From Brevibacillus sp051967035 (GTDB lineage Bacteria > Bacillota > Bacilli > Brevibacillales > Brevibacillaceae): 64,000 nucleotides of DNA. Every line of letters begins with the position of its first letter. Position 1 is the first letter of the stretch. Shown piece after piece: positions 41,235-49,849 of the stretch. A program made the position numbers and the translations under genes. Location of the stretch: NCBI RefSeq assembly GCF_051967035.1, contig NZ_JBQCKK010000010.1:74919-138918 (forward strand), in the 5' to 3' direction. The notes under the pieces are model-generated. The model saw only the letters and a program-made list of their open reading frames with translations. It searched no databases and was not told the DNA's origin.

Positions 41235-41963
41235 CTAGTGATTCAAAATCCGGCTCAGGAACAGGCGCGCACGCTCTTCCTGCGGATTTTCGAAAAATTC
41301 CTGCGGCGTAGCTTCTTCGAGAATTCTGCCCTGATCCATGAACACGATCCGGTCCGCCACCTCGCGGGCAAAGCCCATTTCGTGCGTGACGACGACCATC
41401 GTCATGCCTTCCTGCGCCAGCTTTTTCATGACGTCCAGCACTTCCCCGATCGTCTCGGGATCGAGCGCCGAGGTCGGCTCGTCAAACAGCATGATTTTCG
41501 GCCGCATGGCCAGTCCGCGCGCAATCGCGACACGCTGCTGCTGACCGCCGGAGAGCTGATTCGGAAATTTTTCCGCCTTTTCCGGAATTCCCACTTTTTC
41601 CAGGTAATAGAGGGCGGTTTCCTCCGCTTCCTTCTGCGATACGCCCAGCACCTTGATCGGCGCCAGCGTAATGTTTTCCAGCACTGTTTTGTGCGGGTAC
41701 AGATTAAAATGCTGGAACACCATGCCGATATTGCGGCGCAGCTTGTTGATGTCGGTGTTTTTGTCGTTTACTTTTATCCCGTCCACCAGCAATTCTCCGC
41801 TTGTAACCGCTTCCAATCGGTTGATACAGCGAACCAGCGTACTTTTTCCCGAACCAGACGGGCCAATGACGACGACAACTTCTCCCTGGTTGATATGCAG
41901 GTCGATGTTTTTCAGGACGTGAAAGCTCCCGTAATGTTTGTTCACTTGATGAAAACTAATCAA
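41235..41963 (-). CDS. glnQ: Glutamine ABC transporter ATPase GlnQ
   Basis: A 242-residue polar-amino-acid ATPase: Walker A VVIGPSGSGKSTLVRCINRL, the Q-loop region NIGMVFQHFNLYPHKT, signature QLSGGQQQRVAIARGLAM, Walker B IMLFDEPTSALDPETIGEV and switch TMVVVTHEMGFAREVADR. It is the first gene of glnQHMP, the order of the Bacillus subtilis operon. The ATG follows AAGGGGGGATCTGGTTG. No convincing promoter was found in the AT-rich 100 bp upstream. Confidence 0.92.
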   Translation of the reverse strand: MISFHQVNKHYGSFHVLKNIDLHINQGEVVVVIGPSGSGKSTLVRCINRLEAVTSGELLVDGIKVNDKNTDINKLRRNIGMVFQHFNLYPHKTVLENITLAPIKVLGVSQKEAEETALYYLEKVGIPEKAEKFPNQLSGGQQQRVAIARGLAMRPKIMLFDEPTSALDPETIGEVLDVMKKLAQEGMTMVVVTHEMGFAREVADRIVFMDQGRILEEATPQEFFENPQEERARLFLSRILNH

Positions 41964-42193
41964 CCAGATCCCCCCTTGCTCTCTGTCATAGTTTGTATCG
42001 TAATTGACGAACTACTCGAATCTACAGAAAAATACAAAGTGTTTTATTTTTCTTTATCATTTTTCTACACAGCTAGACGAAAAACGGGAGGCTCGATGGG
42101 GCACAGGGGCATGAAAAACAAACAGCCAGCCGCTCCTTGCCGTTTGGCCTGGAGACGACTGGCATCATTTTCCTGAAAAAAGAACGGCTGCTC

Positions 42194-42476
42194 CTACTGC
42201 CGCAAGCGATTGACCCAGAAGCCGCCCTTGAGATTTTGAGGCTCAAAGGAGACGACAAAGGCTTTTGGCGCCATTTCGTGGATCAGCTGCCACAGTTTTT
42301 TTTCGTTGCTGCGTTTGGTCAATGGCGAGTCCTTTCAAATAGACGAATACTTCCACCATCGCCAACAGCGAAGCCAGCAATCGGTAACCTTTAATCACCA
42401 TCAACAGTCGCAGCGTGAAGCACGACACGTACAAAATGTTGATCCCGATGATGATCCACACAAACTCGAAGCCCAT
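42194..42476 (-). pseudogene. UPF0316 (DUF2179-type) membrane protein with internal deletion and frameshift
   Basis: Codons from 42476 encode the normal N terminus of this family (GFEFVWIIIGINILYVSCF, TLRLLMVIKGYRLLASLLA, MVEVFVYLKGLA). At about 42322 the frame changes by one base and continues with the family's C terminus: LTKRSNEKKLWQLIHEMAP, KAFVVSFEPQNLKGGFWVN, RLRQ, stop. Intact members have about 70 more residues between these parts. The central region has therefore been lost in one deletion that also broke the frame. Read without the shift, the frame ends after 77 codons. A ribosome-site-like GGGGAG stands before the ATG. Confidence 0.75.
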
Positions 42477-42510
42477 TGCTCCCCGCCCCCTTATCAACAT
42501 TGGAACATGG

Positions 42511-42548
42511 AGCTAAAAGGACGGGTGCGATGACCCGTCCTTTTAGCT
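42511..42548 (-). terminator. Terminator containing the stop codon of the DUF3817 gene
   Basis: AGCTAAAAGGACGGGT and ACCCGTCCTTTTAGCT form a perfect 16-bp stem with a 6-nt loop. The DUF3817 stop codon (TAA at 42545-42543) is inside the stem. The T-run lies in the 3' arm. Confidence 0.75.
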
Positions 42549-42854
42549 GTAAACGCTGTTGTTCGATTGTTCTTTTTTCAGTCGCGCATCCAGCACGAAG
42601 TTCCCGAATGGCAAGAGTGAAGCGAGAAAGGCTCCGATCACCTTGAGAATGGACCATCTGTCTTTCCAGGTAACATGAGCCAGTGCCAAAAGGTAAAGGA
42701 CAAAAAACAGCCCATGCAGCGATCCGACGATTTTTACTGCGGCCGGAAAATCGAGCCAATACTTGAGCGGCATGGCAATCAAGAGCAATACCAGATACGA
42801 GATTCCTTCGATAATGCCGATGACGCGAAAACGTCCGAGTGCAGTCTTCATCAT
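42543..42854 (-). CDS. DUF3817 integral membrane protein
   Basis: A 103-residue protein with three membrane helices: VIGIIEGISYLVLLLIAMP, IVGSLHGLFFVLYLLALAH and VIGAFLASLLPFGNFVLDA. The pattern EGISYLVLL, KYWLDFP, GSLHGLFFVLY and LPFGNFVLDA is that of the DUF3817 (YdzA-type) family, whose function is unknown. An ATG pair forms the start; the first is used. Its stop codon lies within a strong terminator hairpin. Confidence 0.8.
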   Translation of the reverse strand: MMKTALGRFRVIGIIEGISYLVLLLIAMPLKYWLDFPAAVKIVGSLHGLFFVLYLLALAHVTWKDRWSILKVIGAFLASLLPFGNFVLDARLKKEQSNNSVYS

Positions 42855-43008
42855 ATGCAGCTACCATCCTTGCCTGTCATTATCATCATTATAAAGGATA
42901 AACGATCGAAAGAACGGGAACCATTCATTGTTCATAATAAATTCAAAACTAGCGAAGCCCGTTCGAGCACAAGACCGTACAACCCCATGCCCCTCGATTA
43001 CCTGGTCT

Positions 43009-44523
43009 TCAGGATTGGGGTGCGGGGCGTTTTTTGCCCCCGCCGAGCACGCTCTCGTTCCCCATCAGCGCAATACAGATCACTGCGAGAACGGCAGGAA
43101 TGAGCGCCCACATAAACGTGTGGGCAATCGAGGAAGCGAGAATATCCGTGATCGTCTCCAGCACAGGAGCCGGAATCGCCGCTCGTGCTTCCGGCGTCAA
43201 TATCGCCCGCGGGTCCGTAATCGCACCCGCTGCCCCTTGCCCTGAAAAGGCTGCCGCCATGCCGTTTTCAAACTGGTTGCGTTGCAGGATACCGAACACG
43301 GTAATCCCCAGCGTCATCCCGAGCGAGCGGGAAAACGAGTTAGTTGAGCTGGCCGAGCCTCTCTGCCGCATGTCGAAGCCGTGAATCGCCGACATCCCTA
43401 ACACGGAAAAGGAAAAGCCGACGCCAAAGCCTGTCAGAATCATGTAGACGGTGACAGTCGAACGGGCCACGTCTGGCGACAATGTACTGAGCAGAAAAAT
43501 CCCCGGTACGAAAAAGACAGCGGACAACAGCATAATGTTGCGGAAACTCGTCTTCGTCGTAAGAAATCCGCCCAGCTGACTTCCGCATACAGAAGCGAGC
43601 ATCATCGGCGTCAAGAGCAGGCCGGAATGGGAGGCAGACCCGCCGTACACGCCTTGAATGAAGATCGGCAAGTAGACCGTCGTAATGATAAAAGCCGCGC
43701 CGTACAAGAGAGCGACCGCATTGGTCGTCGCAAACAGCCTCTGTCGAAACATCGCAAACGAAATAATCGGTTCGGACGCTTTCTTTTCCACAAACAAAAA
43801 AATGACGAACAGCAGCAAAAAGGCCGCGAACAGTCCTGTAATCTGCACGGAGTCCCAGGCGTACTGATTGCCGCCAAGCTCCAGCGCAAACATCAGGCTG
43901 ACAACCGCTCCCACAAGCGTGATCGCTCCCCACCAGTCGATGCTCTGCTTGCGATGCTCCAGCGACTCCCTGTAGTACACGGCGATCAACCAGAGCGACA
44001 ACGCCCCGATCGGCACATTGATGTAAAAAATCCAGTGCCAGCTGGCATATTCCGTAATATACGCGCCGAGCAACGGCCCCAGTACGCTGGACGTGCCGAA
44101 AACCGCCCCGAACAGCCCCGTCATTTTCCCGCGCTTTTCCGGCGGAAACACATCAAAAATGATCGTGAAGGCAATCGGCATCAAAGCGCCGCCACCAATC
44201 CCCTGAATCGCCCGATACATGCTCAGCTCCACAATACTGCTGGCCGTTCCGCACAAAATCGAGCCTGCTAAAAAAACGATCAGGCCGAAGACGTAAAACC
44301 GCTTGCGTCCGTACATGTCGGACAGCTTTCCGAAGATGGGCATCCCGGCCATCGTCGCAACCATGTAGGCGGACGTCACCCAGACGAATTTGTCCATGCC
44401 GCCCATCTCGCCCACGATCGTCGCCATGGCTGTCGCCACGATCGTGTTGTCCATCGACGCCATCAACAGCCCCAGCATAAGCGATGCGACGACAAAATTT
44501 ACCTTGCTTTCTTTGGCAATCAT
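43009..44523 (-). CDS. MFS drug exporter, DHA2 family (14-helix EmrB/QacA type)
   Basis: A 504-residue major-facilitator protein with 14 predicted membrane helices. Seen are the DHA2 motifs ASMDNTIVATAMATIVGEM in helix 1, GKLSDMYGRKRFYVFGL (motif A), MYRAIQGIGGGALMPIAF and the antiporter motif C region GTSSVLGPLLGAYITEYAS. It probably exports a drug or toxic compound with proton exchange; the substrate is unknown. The start is ATG at 44523, behind GGGGAGGA; the ATG 18 nt earlier would place that site inside the gene. No adjacent regulator gene is present. Confidence 0.87.
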   Translation of the reverse strand: MIAKESKVNFVVASLMLGLLMASMDNTIVATAMATIVGEMGGMDKFVWVTSAYMVATMAGMPIFGKLSDMYGRKRFYVFGLIVFLAGSILCGTASSIVELSMYRAIQGIGGGALMPIAFTIIFDVFPPEKRGKMTGLFGAVFGTSSVLGPLLGAYITEYASWHWIFYINVPIGALSLWLIAVYYRESLEHRKQSIDWWGAITLVGAVVSLMFALELGGNQYAWDSVQITGLFAAFLLLFVIFLFVEKKASEPIISFAMFRQRLFATTNAVALLYGAAFIITTVYLPIFIQGVYGGSASHSGLLLTPMMLASVCGSQLGGFLTTKTSFRNIMLLSAVFFVPGIFLLSTLSPDVARSTVTVYMILTGFGVGFSFSVLGMSAIHGFDMRQRGSASSTNSFSRSLGMTLGITVFGILQRNQFENGMAAAFSGQGAAGAITDPRAILTPEARAAIPAPVLETITDILASSIAHTFMWALIPAVLAVICIALMGNESVLGGGKKRPAPQS

Positions 44524-44653
44524 TGCCGTTATCCTCCCCATCCGTCAATTCAAACGATACTAGCGAGCATCGTCCCATCGGACCCAGGCCAAAGCAGAGG
44601 GCCGGAAGTTTTTTCGCAACCGCCATCCCGTCTTTGCTTGGCGGGCCCTGTCC

Positions 44654-44687
44654 AAAAAAGCACCTTCTCCGTGAAAAGAGAAGGTGC
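44654..44687 (-). terminator. Intrinsic terminator after the half-size flavoprotein gene
   Basis: Minus strand: GCACCTTCTC, 8-nt loop, GAGAAGGTGC then TTTTTT. The 10-bp stem is perfect and lies 12 bp past the stop. Confidence 0.85.
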
Positions 44688-44699
44688 ATGGACATCTAC

Positions 44700-45269
44700 T
44701 CAGTTTGTTTTCAGCACATCGTGATCGACGTAACGCTCGCCATTCAGTTCGCTAATGACGTTAATCGCGACTTTGGCCCCGTCACCAGCGGTAATGATTG
44801 TATGTACGCTCACCCCTGCGCACGTGCCTGCCGCCCAGATGCCTTCGATGTTCGTTTTTCCTTGTGCGTCAACGTCTACCACCGTCTTGATGCGCGGCTC
44901 GGTGCCATCCTTCGTCTTGACGCCGATCTCTTCCGCGAGCGCTACTACCGCGCCTGTCGCCAGAATGACATGCTTCGCTTCGAACGAGCCTTTTTCTGCT
45001 GTTTCGACGACCAAGCCCTGCTCGGTTTTCCTCACGTTCGTTACCTGGTCTTCTACCAGCTCGGCCCCGAATTTGGCAGCCTGCTTTTTCCCTGTCTCAA
45101 TCAGGTCAGGACCCGAGATTTCCATGATGCCATAATGGTTTTCCAGCCACGCGCGCTTGGTCATGCTCTTGTCGTTGTCAATCAGCAGCGTCTTTTTCCC
45201 TGCTTTCGCAGCAAACAAGGCTGCGCTCCCACCCGCTGGACCTGCTCCTACAATGACGATATCAAACAA
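44700..45269 (-). CDS. Half-size thioredoxin-reductase-like FAD oxidoreductase
   Basis: A 189-residue protein with only the FAD-binding part of a thioredoxin-reductase-like flavoprotein. The dinucleotide motif is FDIVIVGAGPAGGSAALFAA at residues 2-21, the middle part HVILATGAVVAL, and the C-terminal FAD motif GIWAAGTCAGVSVHTIITAG with GDGAKVAINV. The central NADPH domain and the redox-active CxxC of full-length enzymes (about 310 residues) are absent, with direct continuation between the two FAD segments. It must get electrons from elsewhere or bind flavin for another role. The start is TTG at 45269 after AAAGGGGAG. Confidence 0.75.
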   Translation of the reverse strand: MFDIVIVGAGPAGGSAALFAAKAGKKTLLIDNDKSMTKRAWLENHYGIMEISGPDLIETGKKQAAKFGAELVEDQVTNVRKTEQGLVVETAEKGSFEAKHVILATGAVVALAEEIGVKTKDGTEPRIKTVVDVDAQGKTNIEGIWAAGTCAGVSVHTIITAGDGAKVAINVISELNGERYVDHDVLKTN

Positions 45270-45355
45270 AGAAATCTCCCCTTTCCAAAATCCGTTACAC
45301 AACATAATTATATACTTTGTTTTGAAAAAGAAAAGGGCTTGGGAAGCAGCGGAGC

Positions 45356-45402
45356 AAGAAAAAGGCGCGAAACAAGCAGCTGATCGCTTGTCTCACGCCT
45401 TT
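45356..45402 (-). terminator. Intrinsic terminator of the qoxABCD operon
   Basis: AAAGGCGCGAAACAAGC (45361-45377) pairs with GCTTGTCTCACGCCTTT (45386-45402) over 17 bp, some by G-U, followed on the minus strand by TTTTTC. A T-rich stretch also follows on the plus strand, so it may work both ways. Confidence 0.8.
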
Positions 45403-45425
45403 GTTTTTATTCACCAGGCCCGTGC

Positions 45426-45743
45426 CTAGTATTTGTTGAACATCATGATCCAGATCGAACCCGCGATGATCGTAAACACGATCACAATCCCCAGAATCAA
45501 TGTCTGTACATTGTAGCGCGGCTTTTCTCCCTCACGAATGTGCATGAAGAAGAACAATTGGACAACGAATTGCAAGATGGCCATCACCAGGATCGTAATG
45601 ACGAGAGCCGTTTTTTCCATCATCTGGTTCATAACCAGCACCAGCGGGATAATGGTCAGCACAATCGAGAGGATGAAGCCGATCACGTACGACTTCAGCG
45701 ACCCGTGATTGTGATGATCGCCGTGATTGTGATGTTGTGTCAT
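45426..45743 (-). CDS. qoxD: Quinol oxidase subunit IV QoxD
   Basis: A 105-residue small subunit of the terminal oxidase with three helices (YVIGFILSIVLTIIPLVLV, TALVITILVMAILQFVVQL, LILGIVIVFTIIAGSIWIM) and the family's FFMHIREGEKPRYN loop. The N terminus is His-rich (TQHHNHGDHHNHG), like the N terminus of QoxC. It is the last gene of the qox operon, 1 bp behind qoxC, with an intrinsic terminator downstream. Confidence 0.88.
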   Translation of the reverse strand: MTQHHNHGDHHNHGSLKSYVIGFILSIVLTIIPLVLVMNQMMEKTALVITILVMAILQFVVQLFFFMHIREGEKPRYNVQTLILGIVIVFTIIAGSIWIMMFNKY

Positions 45744-45744
45744 C

Positions 45745-46350
45745 TTACATCACCCCCATCAGATAGACAACTGTGAAGAGGAAGATCCACACAACGTCCA
45801 GGAAGTGCCAGTACAAGCTCAGGTTGGTGATTTTGCGGCGCGTCACCGCCGTAATGCCGTGGCGCTTCACCTGCATCATCAGCGCGGCCATCCAGAACAG
45901 ACCGACGGTTACGTGCAACCCGTGCGTACCTACCAGGGTGAAGAAGGCGGACCAGTAACCGCTAGTCGCGATGGTTGCTCCTTCATGCACCAAATGCGTA
46001 AACTCGTTGATTTCCAGCACGACGAAGGCCAGACCCAGCAAGGCCGTTACAGCCAGCCATGCGATCAGTTCTTTTACCTTGCCTTTGTTCATCGCCAGCA
46101 CAGCCAGTCCGCTGGTAAAACTACTGGTCAACAGGATAAAGGTCGAAGCGATGATCCCAGGCATTTGAAACAATTCTTTTCCAGTCGGCCCGCCTGCAAA
46201 GTTACTCATCAATACCGCATAGGTGGCGAACAGCGTACCGAACAAAATGCAGTCCGTTACAACGAAAATCCAGAAGCCAAGAACCTTTAGTTGCTCATGC
46301 TCTTCATGATGGTCGTGTCCATGACTATGGTCGTGATGATTAGCCATCAT
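45745..46350 (-). CDS. qoxC: Quinol oxidase subunit III QoxC
   Basis: A 201-residue subunit III of the haem-copper oxidase family with five helices: VLGFWIFVVTDCILFGTLF, GIIASTFILLTSSFTSGLA, LIAWLAVTALLGLAFVVLE, FFTLVGTHGLHVTVGLFWM and SLYWHFLDVVWIFLFTVVY. The EINEFTHLVHEG segment is conserved in CyoC/QoxC. The N terminus carries a His/Asp-rich stretch. The ATG overlaps the qoxB stop (TAATG). Confidence 0.92.
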   Translation of the reverse strand: MMANHHDHSHGHDHHEEHEQLKVLGFWIFVVTDCILFGTLFATYAVLMSNFAGGPTGKELFQMPGIIASTFILLTSSFTSGLAVLAMNKGKVKELIAWLAVTALLGLAFVVLEINEFTHLVHEGATIATSGYWSAFFTLVGTHGLHVTVGLFWMAALMMQVKRHGITAVTRRKITNLSLYWHFLDVVWIFLFTVVYLMGVM

Positions 46351-48320
46351 TACAACACCCTCCCCAGTGAAGCCTCCGTGCGACGCACTTCATCCACCGG
46401 TACGTAATAATCCGTATCATATTGGAAGGAGCGTACCCACATGCACACGGCAACTCCGATGAATCCAACTACGGCCATCCATACCCATTCAAACGTGAAG
46501 CCAAATCCGATCAAGAACCAGAAGTTCGACATGATAATCGGAATACCCGAGTTCTTCGGCATATGGATCGGTTCCAAATGCACCGGTTCTTGTTTATACG
46601 TGCCGTTTGCTTTTGCTTGTTTGGTTGCCCACCAGTCATCCGCTTCTTTCACTTGCGGAACGACGGCGAAGTTGTAGAACGGCACAGGAGATGGAAGCGA
46701 CCACTCCAGGGTACGTGCATCCCATGGATCTCCTGTCGTATCCTTTTCTCCGTGCTTGATGCTGTACGCGATTTGCCATACTTGGAAAATGAAGCCGATC
46801 CCCATCAAGAAGGCCCCGATGGTCGATACGAGGTTGAGGTCCTCCCAACCGCGATCCCAGCCGTATGTGTAGTAACGGCGAGTCATCCCCATGAAACCAA
46901 GCGCGTATTGCGGCATAAAGCATACGTAGAAACCAATGTTCCAGAACCAGAAGCCCCAACGTCCCAGCTTCTCATCCAGCTTGAAGCCGAACAGTTTTGG
47001 CCACCAGTAGTAAATACCTGCCAGGTAACCGAACACAACCCCACCGATCAATACTTGGTGGAAGTGAGCGATCAGGAAGTAGCTGTTATGGTACTGATAG
47101 TCAGCCGGAGCTACCGCCAGCATAACCCCAGTCGCTCCCCCTACGAGGAAGCACGGAATGAAGGCAATGGTCCACAGCATCGGTTGTTTAAAGGATATCC
47201 GACCACGGAACATCGTAAACAGCCAGTTAAACACCTTCACCCCGGTCGGGATCGCAATAATCATGGTGGTTATCGCAAAGAAGGCGATAACGCTAGCGCT
47301 TGTCCCCATGGTGAAGAAGTGGTGAGCCCATGTGAAGAAAGAGGCAATCGCAATGACCATGAGCGCCCACACCATGGATTTGTAACCGAAAATGCGCTTG
47401 CGCGAGAAGGTCGCAACGACCTCAGAGAAAATACCGAATGCTGGCACAACGACGATGTATACCTCAGGGTGTCCCCACATCCAGATGAGGTTGAGGTACA
47501 TCATCGGGTTACCGCCGCCGTCCATCGTGAAGAAGTGCGCACCTGCAAAACGGTCAAGGAACAACAGGGCGATGGTAACAGTCAAGATCGGGAAAGCAAA
47601 GATAATCATGATGCTGGACGACAGTACGGACCAGGTGAACAGCGGCATTTTGGTAAGCGTCATACCTGGTGCACGCATTTTGAGAATCGTCACGATAAAG
47701 TTGATACCTGTTGCCAAACTACCGATACCGGAGATCTGAATTCCCCAGATCCAGAAGTTTTGCCCTGGTCCCGGACTGAAATCATTTTGCGACAATGGCG
47801 GATAAGACAGCCAGCCTGCGTCCGGAGAACCCCCGATAACGAAAGACAGGTTGAACAGCATGGCGCCCAGGAAGAACAGCCAGAAGCTGAGCGCGTTCAA
47901 AAACGGAAACGCAACGTCGCGCGCCCCGATTTGCAGCGGCACGACCATGTTGAACAAAGCGAACATCATCGGCATCGCCATGAACAAAATCATGATCGTA
48001 CCGTGCGTGGTAAAGATCGCGTTATAGTGATCGGCATGCAGGAATTCCACATTCGGAAATGCCAGCTGCAGACGCATCAGCAGGGCGTCCACCCCACCGC
48101 GGAACAGCATGAGAAGCGATGAAATCAGGTACATGATCCCGATGCGTTTATGGTCAACGGTAGTCAACCATTCGCGCCAGAGCCAACCCCATTTTTTGTA
48201 TTTGGTCAGGACAAACACGATCGCGAGTATTGTCAGCACAATCGATACGTCCGCACCGTAAATCAGCGGGTCACCCGTTACAAAGAACGTGGATGCAAAT
48301 TCTTTAATGTCCTCCCACAC
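46350..48320 (-). CDS. qoxB: Quinol oxidase subunit I QoxB
   Basis: The 656-residue catalytic subunit with haem a and the haem a3-CuB centre, about 14 helices. Ligand motifs visible: low-spin haem His in ITTHGTIMILFMAM-type HGTIM, CuB ligands in WMWGHPEVYIVVVPAFG (with the cross-linked Tyr) and TWAHHFFTMGTSAS, and haem ligands in SYFLIAHFHQVLIGGV. K- and D-channel residues lie in the expected segments. It reduces oxygen to water and pumps protons with menaquinol as donor, as judged from subunit II. The gene is preceded by GAGGAGGAATACCAC, and its stop overlaps qoxC. Confidence 0.95.
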   Translation of the reverse strand: MWEDIKEFASTFFVTGDPLIYGADVSIVLTILAIVFVLTKYKKWGWLWREWLTTVDHKRIGIMYLISSLLMLFRGGVDALLMRLQLAFPNVEFLHADHYNAIFTTHGTIMILFMAMPMMFALFNMVVPLQIGARDVAFPFLNALSFWLFFLGAMLFNLSFVIGGSPDAGWLSYPPLSQNDFSPGPGQNFWIWGIQISGIGSLATGINFIVTILKMRAPGMTLTKMPLFTWSVLSSSIMIIFAFPILTVTIALLFLDRFAGAHFFTMDGGGNPMMYLNLIWMWGHPEVYIVVVPAFGIFSEVVATFSRKRIFGYKSMVWALMVIAIASFFTWAHHFFTMGTSASVIAFFAITTMIIAIPTGVKVFNWLFTMFRGRISFKQPMLWTIAFIPCFLVGGATGVMLAVAPADYQYHNSYFLIAHFHQVLIGGVVFGYLAGIYYWWPKLFGFKLDEKLGRWGFWFWNIGFYVCFMPQYALGFMGMTRRYYTYGWDRGWEDLNLVSTIGAFLMGIGFIFQVWQIAYSIKHGEKDTTGDPWDARTLEWSLPSPVPFYNFAVVPQVKEADDWWATKQAKANGTYKQEPVHLEPIHMPKNSGIPIIMSNFWFLIGFGFTFEWVWMAVVGFIGVAVCMWVRSFQYDTDYYVPVDEVRRTEASLGRVL

Positions 48321-48343
48321 GTGGTATTCCTCCTCCCTCTTGC

Positions 48344-49318
48344 CTAGTGTTTCATACTGGAATGATCCATTCCGTTCATGTTGCTCATCTCCGTAGACTC
48401 TTGCGACGTTTCCTTTGCCTTGTCGCCTGTCGGAGCAGGCGGTTGTTGCATCACATGATCCATATCGTGACCATGGCTGTATCGTTGCACAATCTCTTCA
48501 AACAAGCCTTTCGGGAAGGCAGAATACAGCTTTTTCTCCGACAATCCTTGTTTTTTCAGCTCGTTGTAGTCTTCTTTGGTCATGGCTGGCGCCGTACCTT
48601 TCACTTCCTTGACCCACTGGTCAAACTCTTCTTGCGGCTTCGCTACAACTTTAAACTGCATGTGAGCGAATTTCTCACCGGAGAAGTTGGCACTGAATCC
48701 GGCGTATTCGCCTGGCTCGTCTGCCTGGAGGTACAGTTCGGTTGCCATCCCTGCCATCGCGTATATCTGTCCGCCCAGCGAAGGTACCCAGAACGAGTTC
48801 ATCGGCGCTTCCGCAGAAATCTGGAAGCGAATCGGTACGCCGACCGGAATCTCCAGATAATTGACCGTCGCAATGTTCTGTTCCGGATAAGTAAACATCC
48901 ATTTCCAATCCAGCGCGGTCACTTGCACCGTCATCGGCGCCACTTCTTTGTTCGGCGACTCTTTCAGCGCGTACGTATCGCGAACGGTGAAGTAGCCCAG
49001 GATCGCAATGATGACCACCGGAATTCCCCACCAGATTGCCTCAAGAGCCGAGTTATGTGCCCACTCTGGCTTATAAGGTGCCTTGTTGTCCGGTTTATCC
49101 CGATATCGATAAACGATAAAAGCGGTAAGCGCAAGAACCGGAACAATGATGACGGCGCACAATATCGCGGAAATGATAATGAGATTGTACTGCAACTCTG
49201 CTACAGGTCCCTTAGGGTTCAAGACAAGATACTCACTACCACAGCCTGAAAGCAGGACGGTGGTTAACGCTGCCAAGATCCAAAAGTGGATTTGCCTCAG
49301 CATTTTTCCTCCACTCAT
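48344..49318 (-). CDS. qoxA: Quinol oxidase subunit II QoxA (lipoprotein, no CuA site)
   Basis: A 324-residue lipoprotein. The signal peptide ends in LTTVLLSGCGS (Cys26). Two helices follow (LIIISAILCAVIIVPVLAL, AIWWGIPVVIIAILGYFTV), then the cupredoxin domain with LDWKWMFTYPEQNIATVNY. The CuA ligand cysteines are missing: the loop reads SANFSGEKFAHMQFKV, which marks a quinol rather than cytochrome c oxidase. The C-terminal 50 residues are Met/His/Glu-rich and end HSSMKH. The start is taken as ATG 49318 behind AGGAGGG; ATG 49303 behind GTGGAGG is an alternative. It is the first gene of qoxABCD. Confidence 0.9.
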   Translation of the reverse strand: MSGGKMLRQIHFWILAALTTVLLSGCGSEYLVLNPKGPVAELQYNLIIISAILCAVIIVPVLALTAFIVYRYRDKPDNKAPYKPEWAHNSALEAIWWGIPVVIIAILGYFTVRDTYALKESPNKEVAPMTVQVTALDWKWMFTYPEQNIATVNYLEIPVGVPIRFQISAEAPMNSFWVPSLGGQIYAMAGMATELYLQADEPGEYAGFSANFSGEKFAHMQFKVVAKPQEEFDQWVKEVKGTAPAMTKEDYNELKKQGLSEKKLYSAFPKGLFEEIVQRYSHGHDMDHVMQQPPAPTGDKAKETSQESTEMSNMNGMDHSSMKH

Positions 49319-49689
49319 TCTCCAAATCCCTCCTCTTTCACAAAACAACAAGCATCTGACAAATGGTGCGTCCGCTATTCGCGTGCGCCTTCCCGCTGCG
49401 TCTTTCACGGCAGAAGCCGGCATCCGGCTTCGCGCTGACTCAGCAGAGATTTTTTTAACGAAAGTGAACATACCAGATAACCGCATATCCATACTATCAA
49501 AGACGAAGAAATTTTGTACTTGTTTTTTGGGACGTTCAAGAATTCGTAGCTTTTCTGTGACAAAGTGTTCACGAAGCAGTCACGAGTTGCTCAAATTCTT
49601 GTTAGGAATCTCCTCTACTACACATCCGCCACCAAAAATGGTTGGGATATCCAAATAAAAAATCCCCGCCTCATTCTTTCAATTCCAAT
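49319..49689. other. Upstream region of qoxABCD
   Basis: No gene is seen in this roughly 370-bp stretch. It contains an inverted repeat GTGA-N8-TCAC (49557-49572, inside TGTGACAAAGTGTTCACGA) followed by another CAGTCACGA, about 240 bp before qoxA. This could be an operator for a redox or CRP/FNR-like regulator, but the spacing does not fit a known consensus. No reliable promoter was found. Confidence 0.4.
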
Positions 49690-49729
49690 AAAAAATGCCC
49701 TCTTTTTGGAAAATCTCCAAAAAGAAGGC
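49690..49729 (-). terminator. Second terminator-like hairpin behind the 70-aa membrane protein gene
   Basis: GCCCTCTTTTTGGA and TCCAAAAAGAAGGC pair with one mismatch around a 5-nt loop. On the minus strand ATTTTTTATT follows. It is the second of two tandem terminators that isolate the qox promoter region from upstream transcription. Confidence 0.6.
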
Positions 49730-49776
49730 TGCGCCGCGCATTTTGCCTGAACGGTATTCGATTCTCCTTGCGTAAA

Positions 49777-49819
49777 AACAAAAAAACCTCTCAGAAAAAG
49801 GGACGCAATGAGAGGTTTT
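49777..49819 (-). terminator. Intrinsic terminator of the 70-aa membrane protein gene
   Basis: AAAACCTCTCA and TGAGAGGTTTT form a perfect 11-bp stem with a 15-nt loop, followed on the minus strand by TTTTTTGTTTTTACG. It lies 30 bp past the stop. Confidence 0.8.
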
Positions 49820-49849
49820 CTTCATGGAAGGGGTCGTGGCTTCATTCTG

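Noticed and set aside
43009..43040. GC-rich palindrome GCGGGGC-T-run-GCCCCCGC at the end of the MFS gene as terminator
   Set aside because: The T-run is in the loop, not behind the stem, and no T-run follows on the minus strand.
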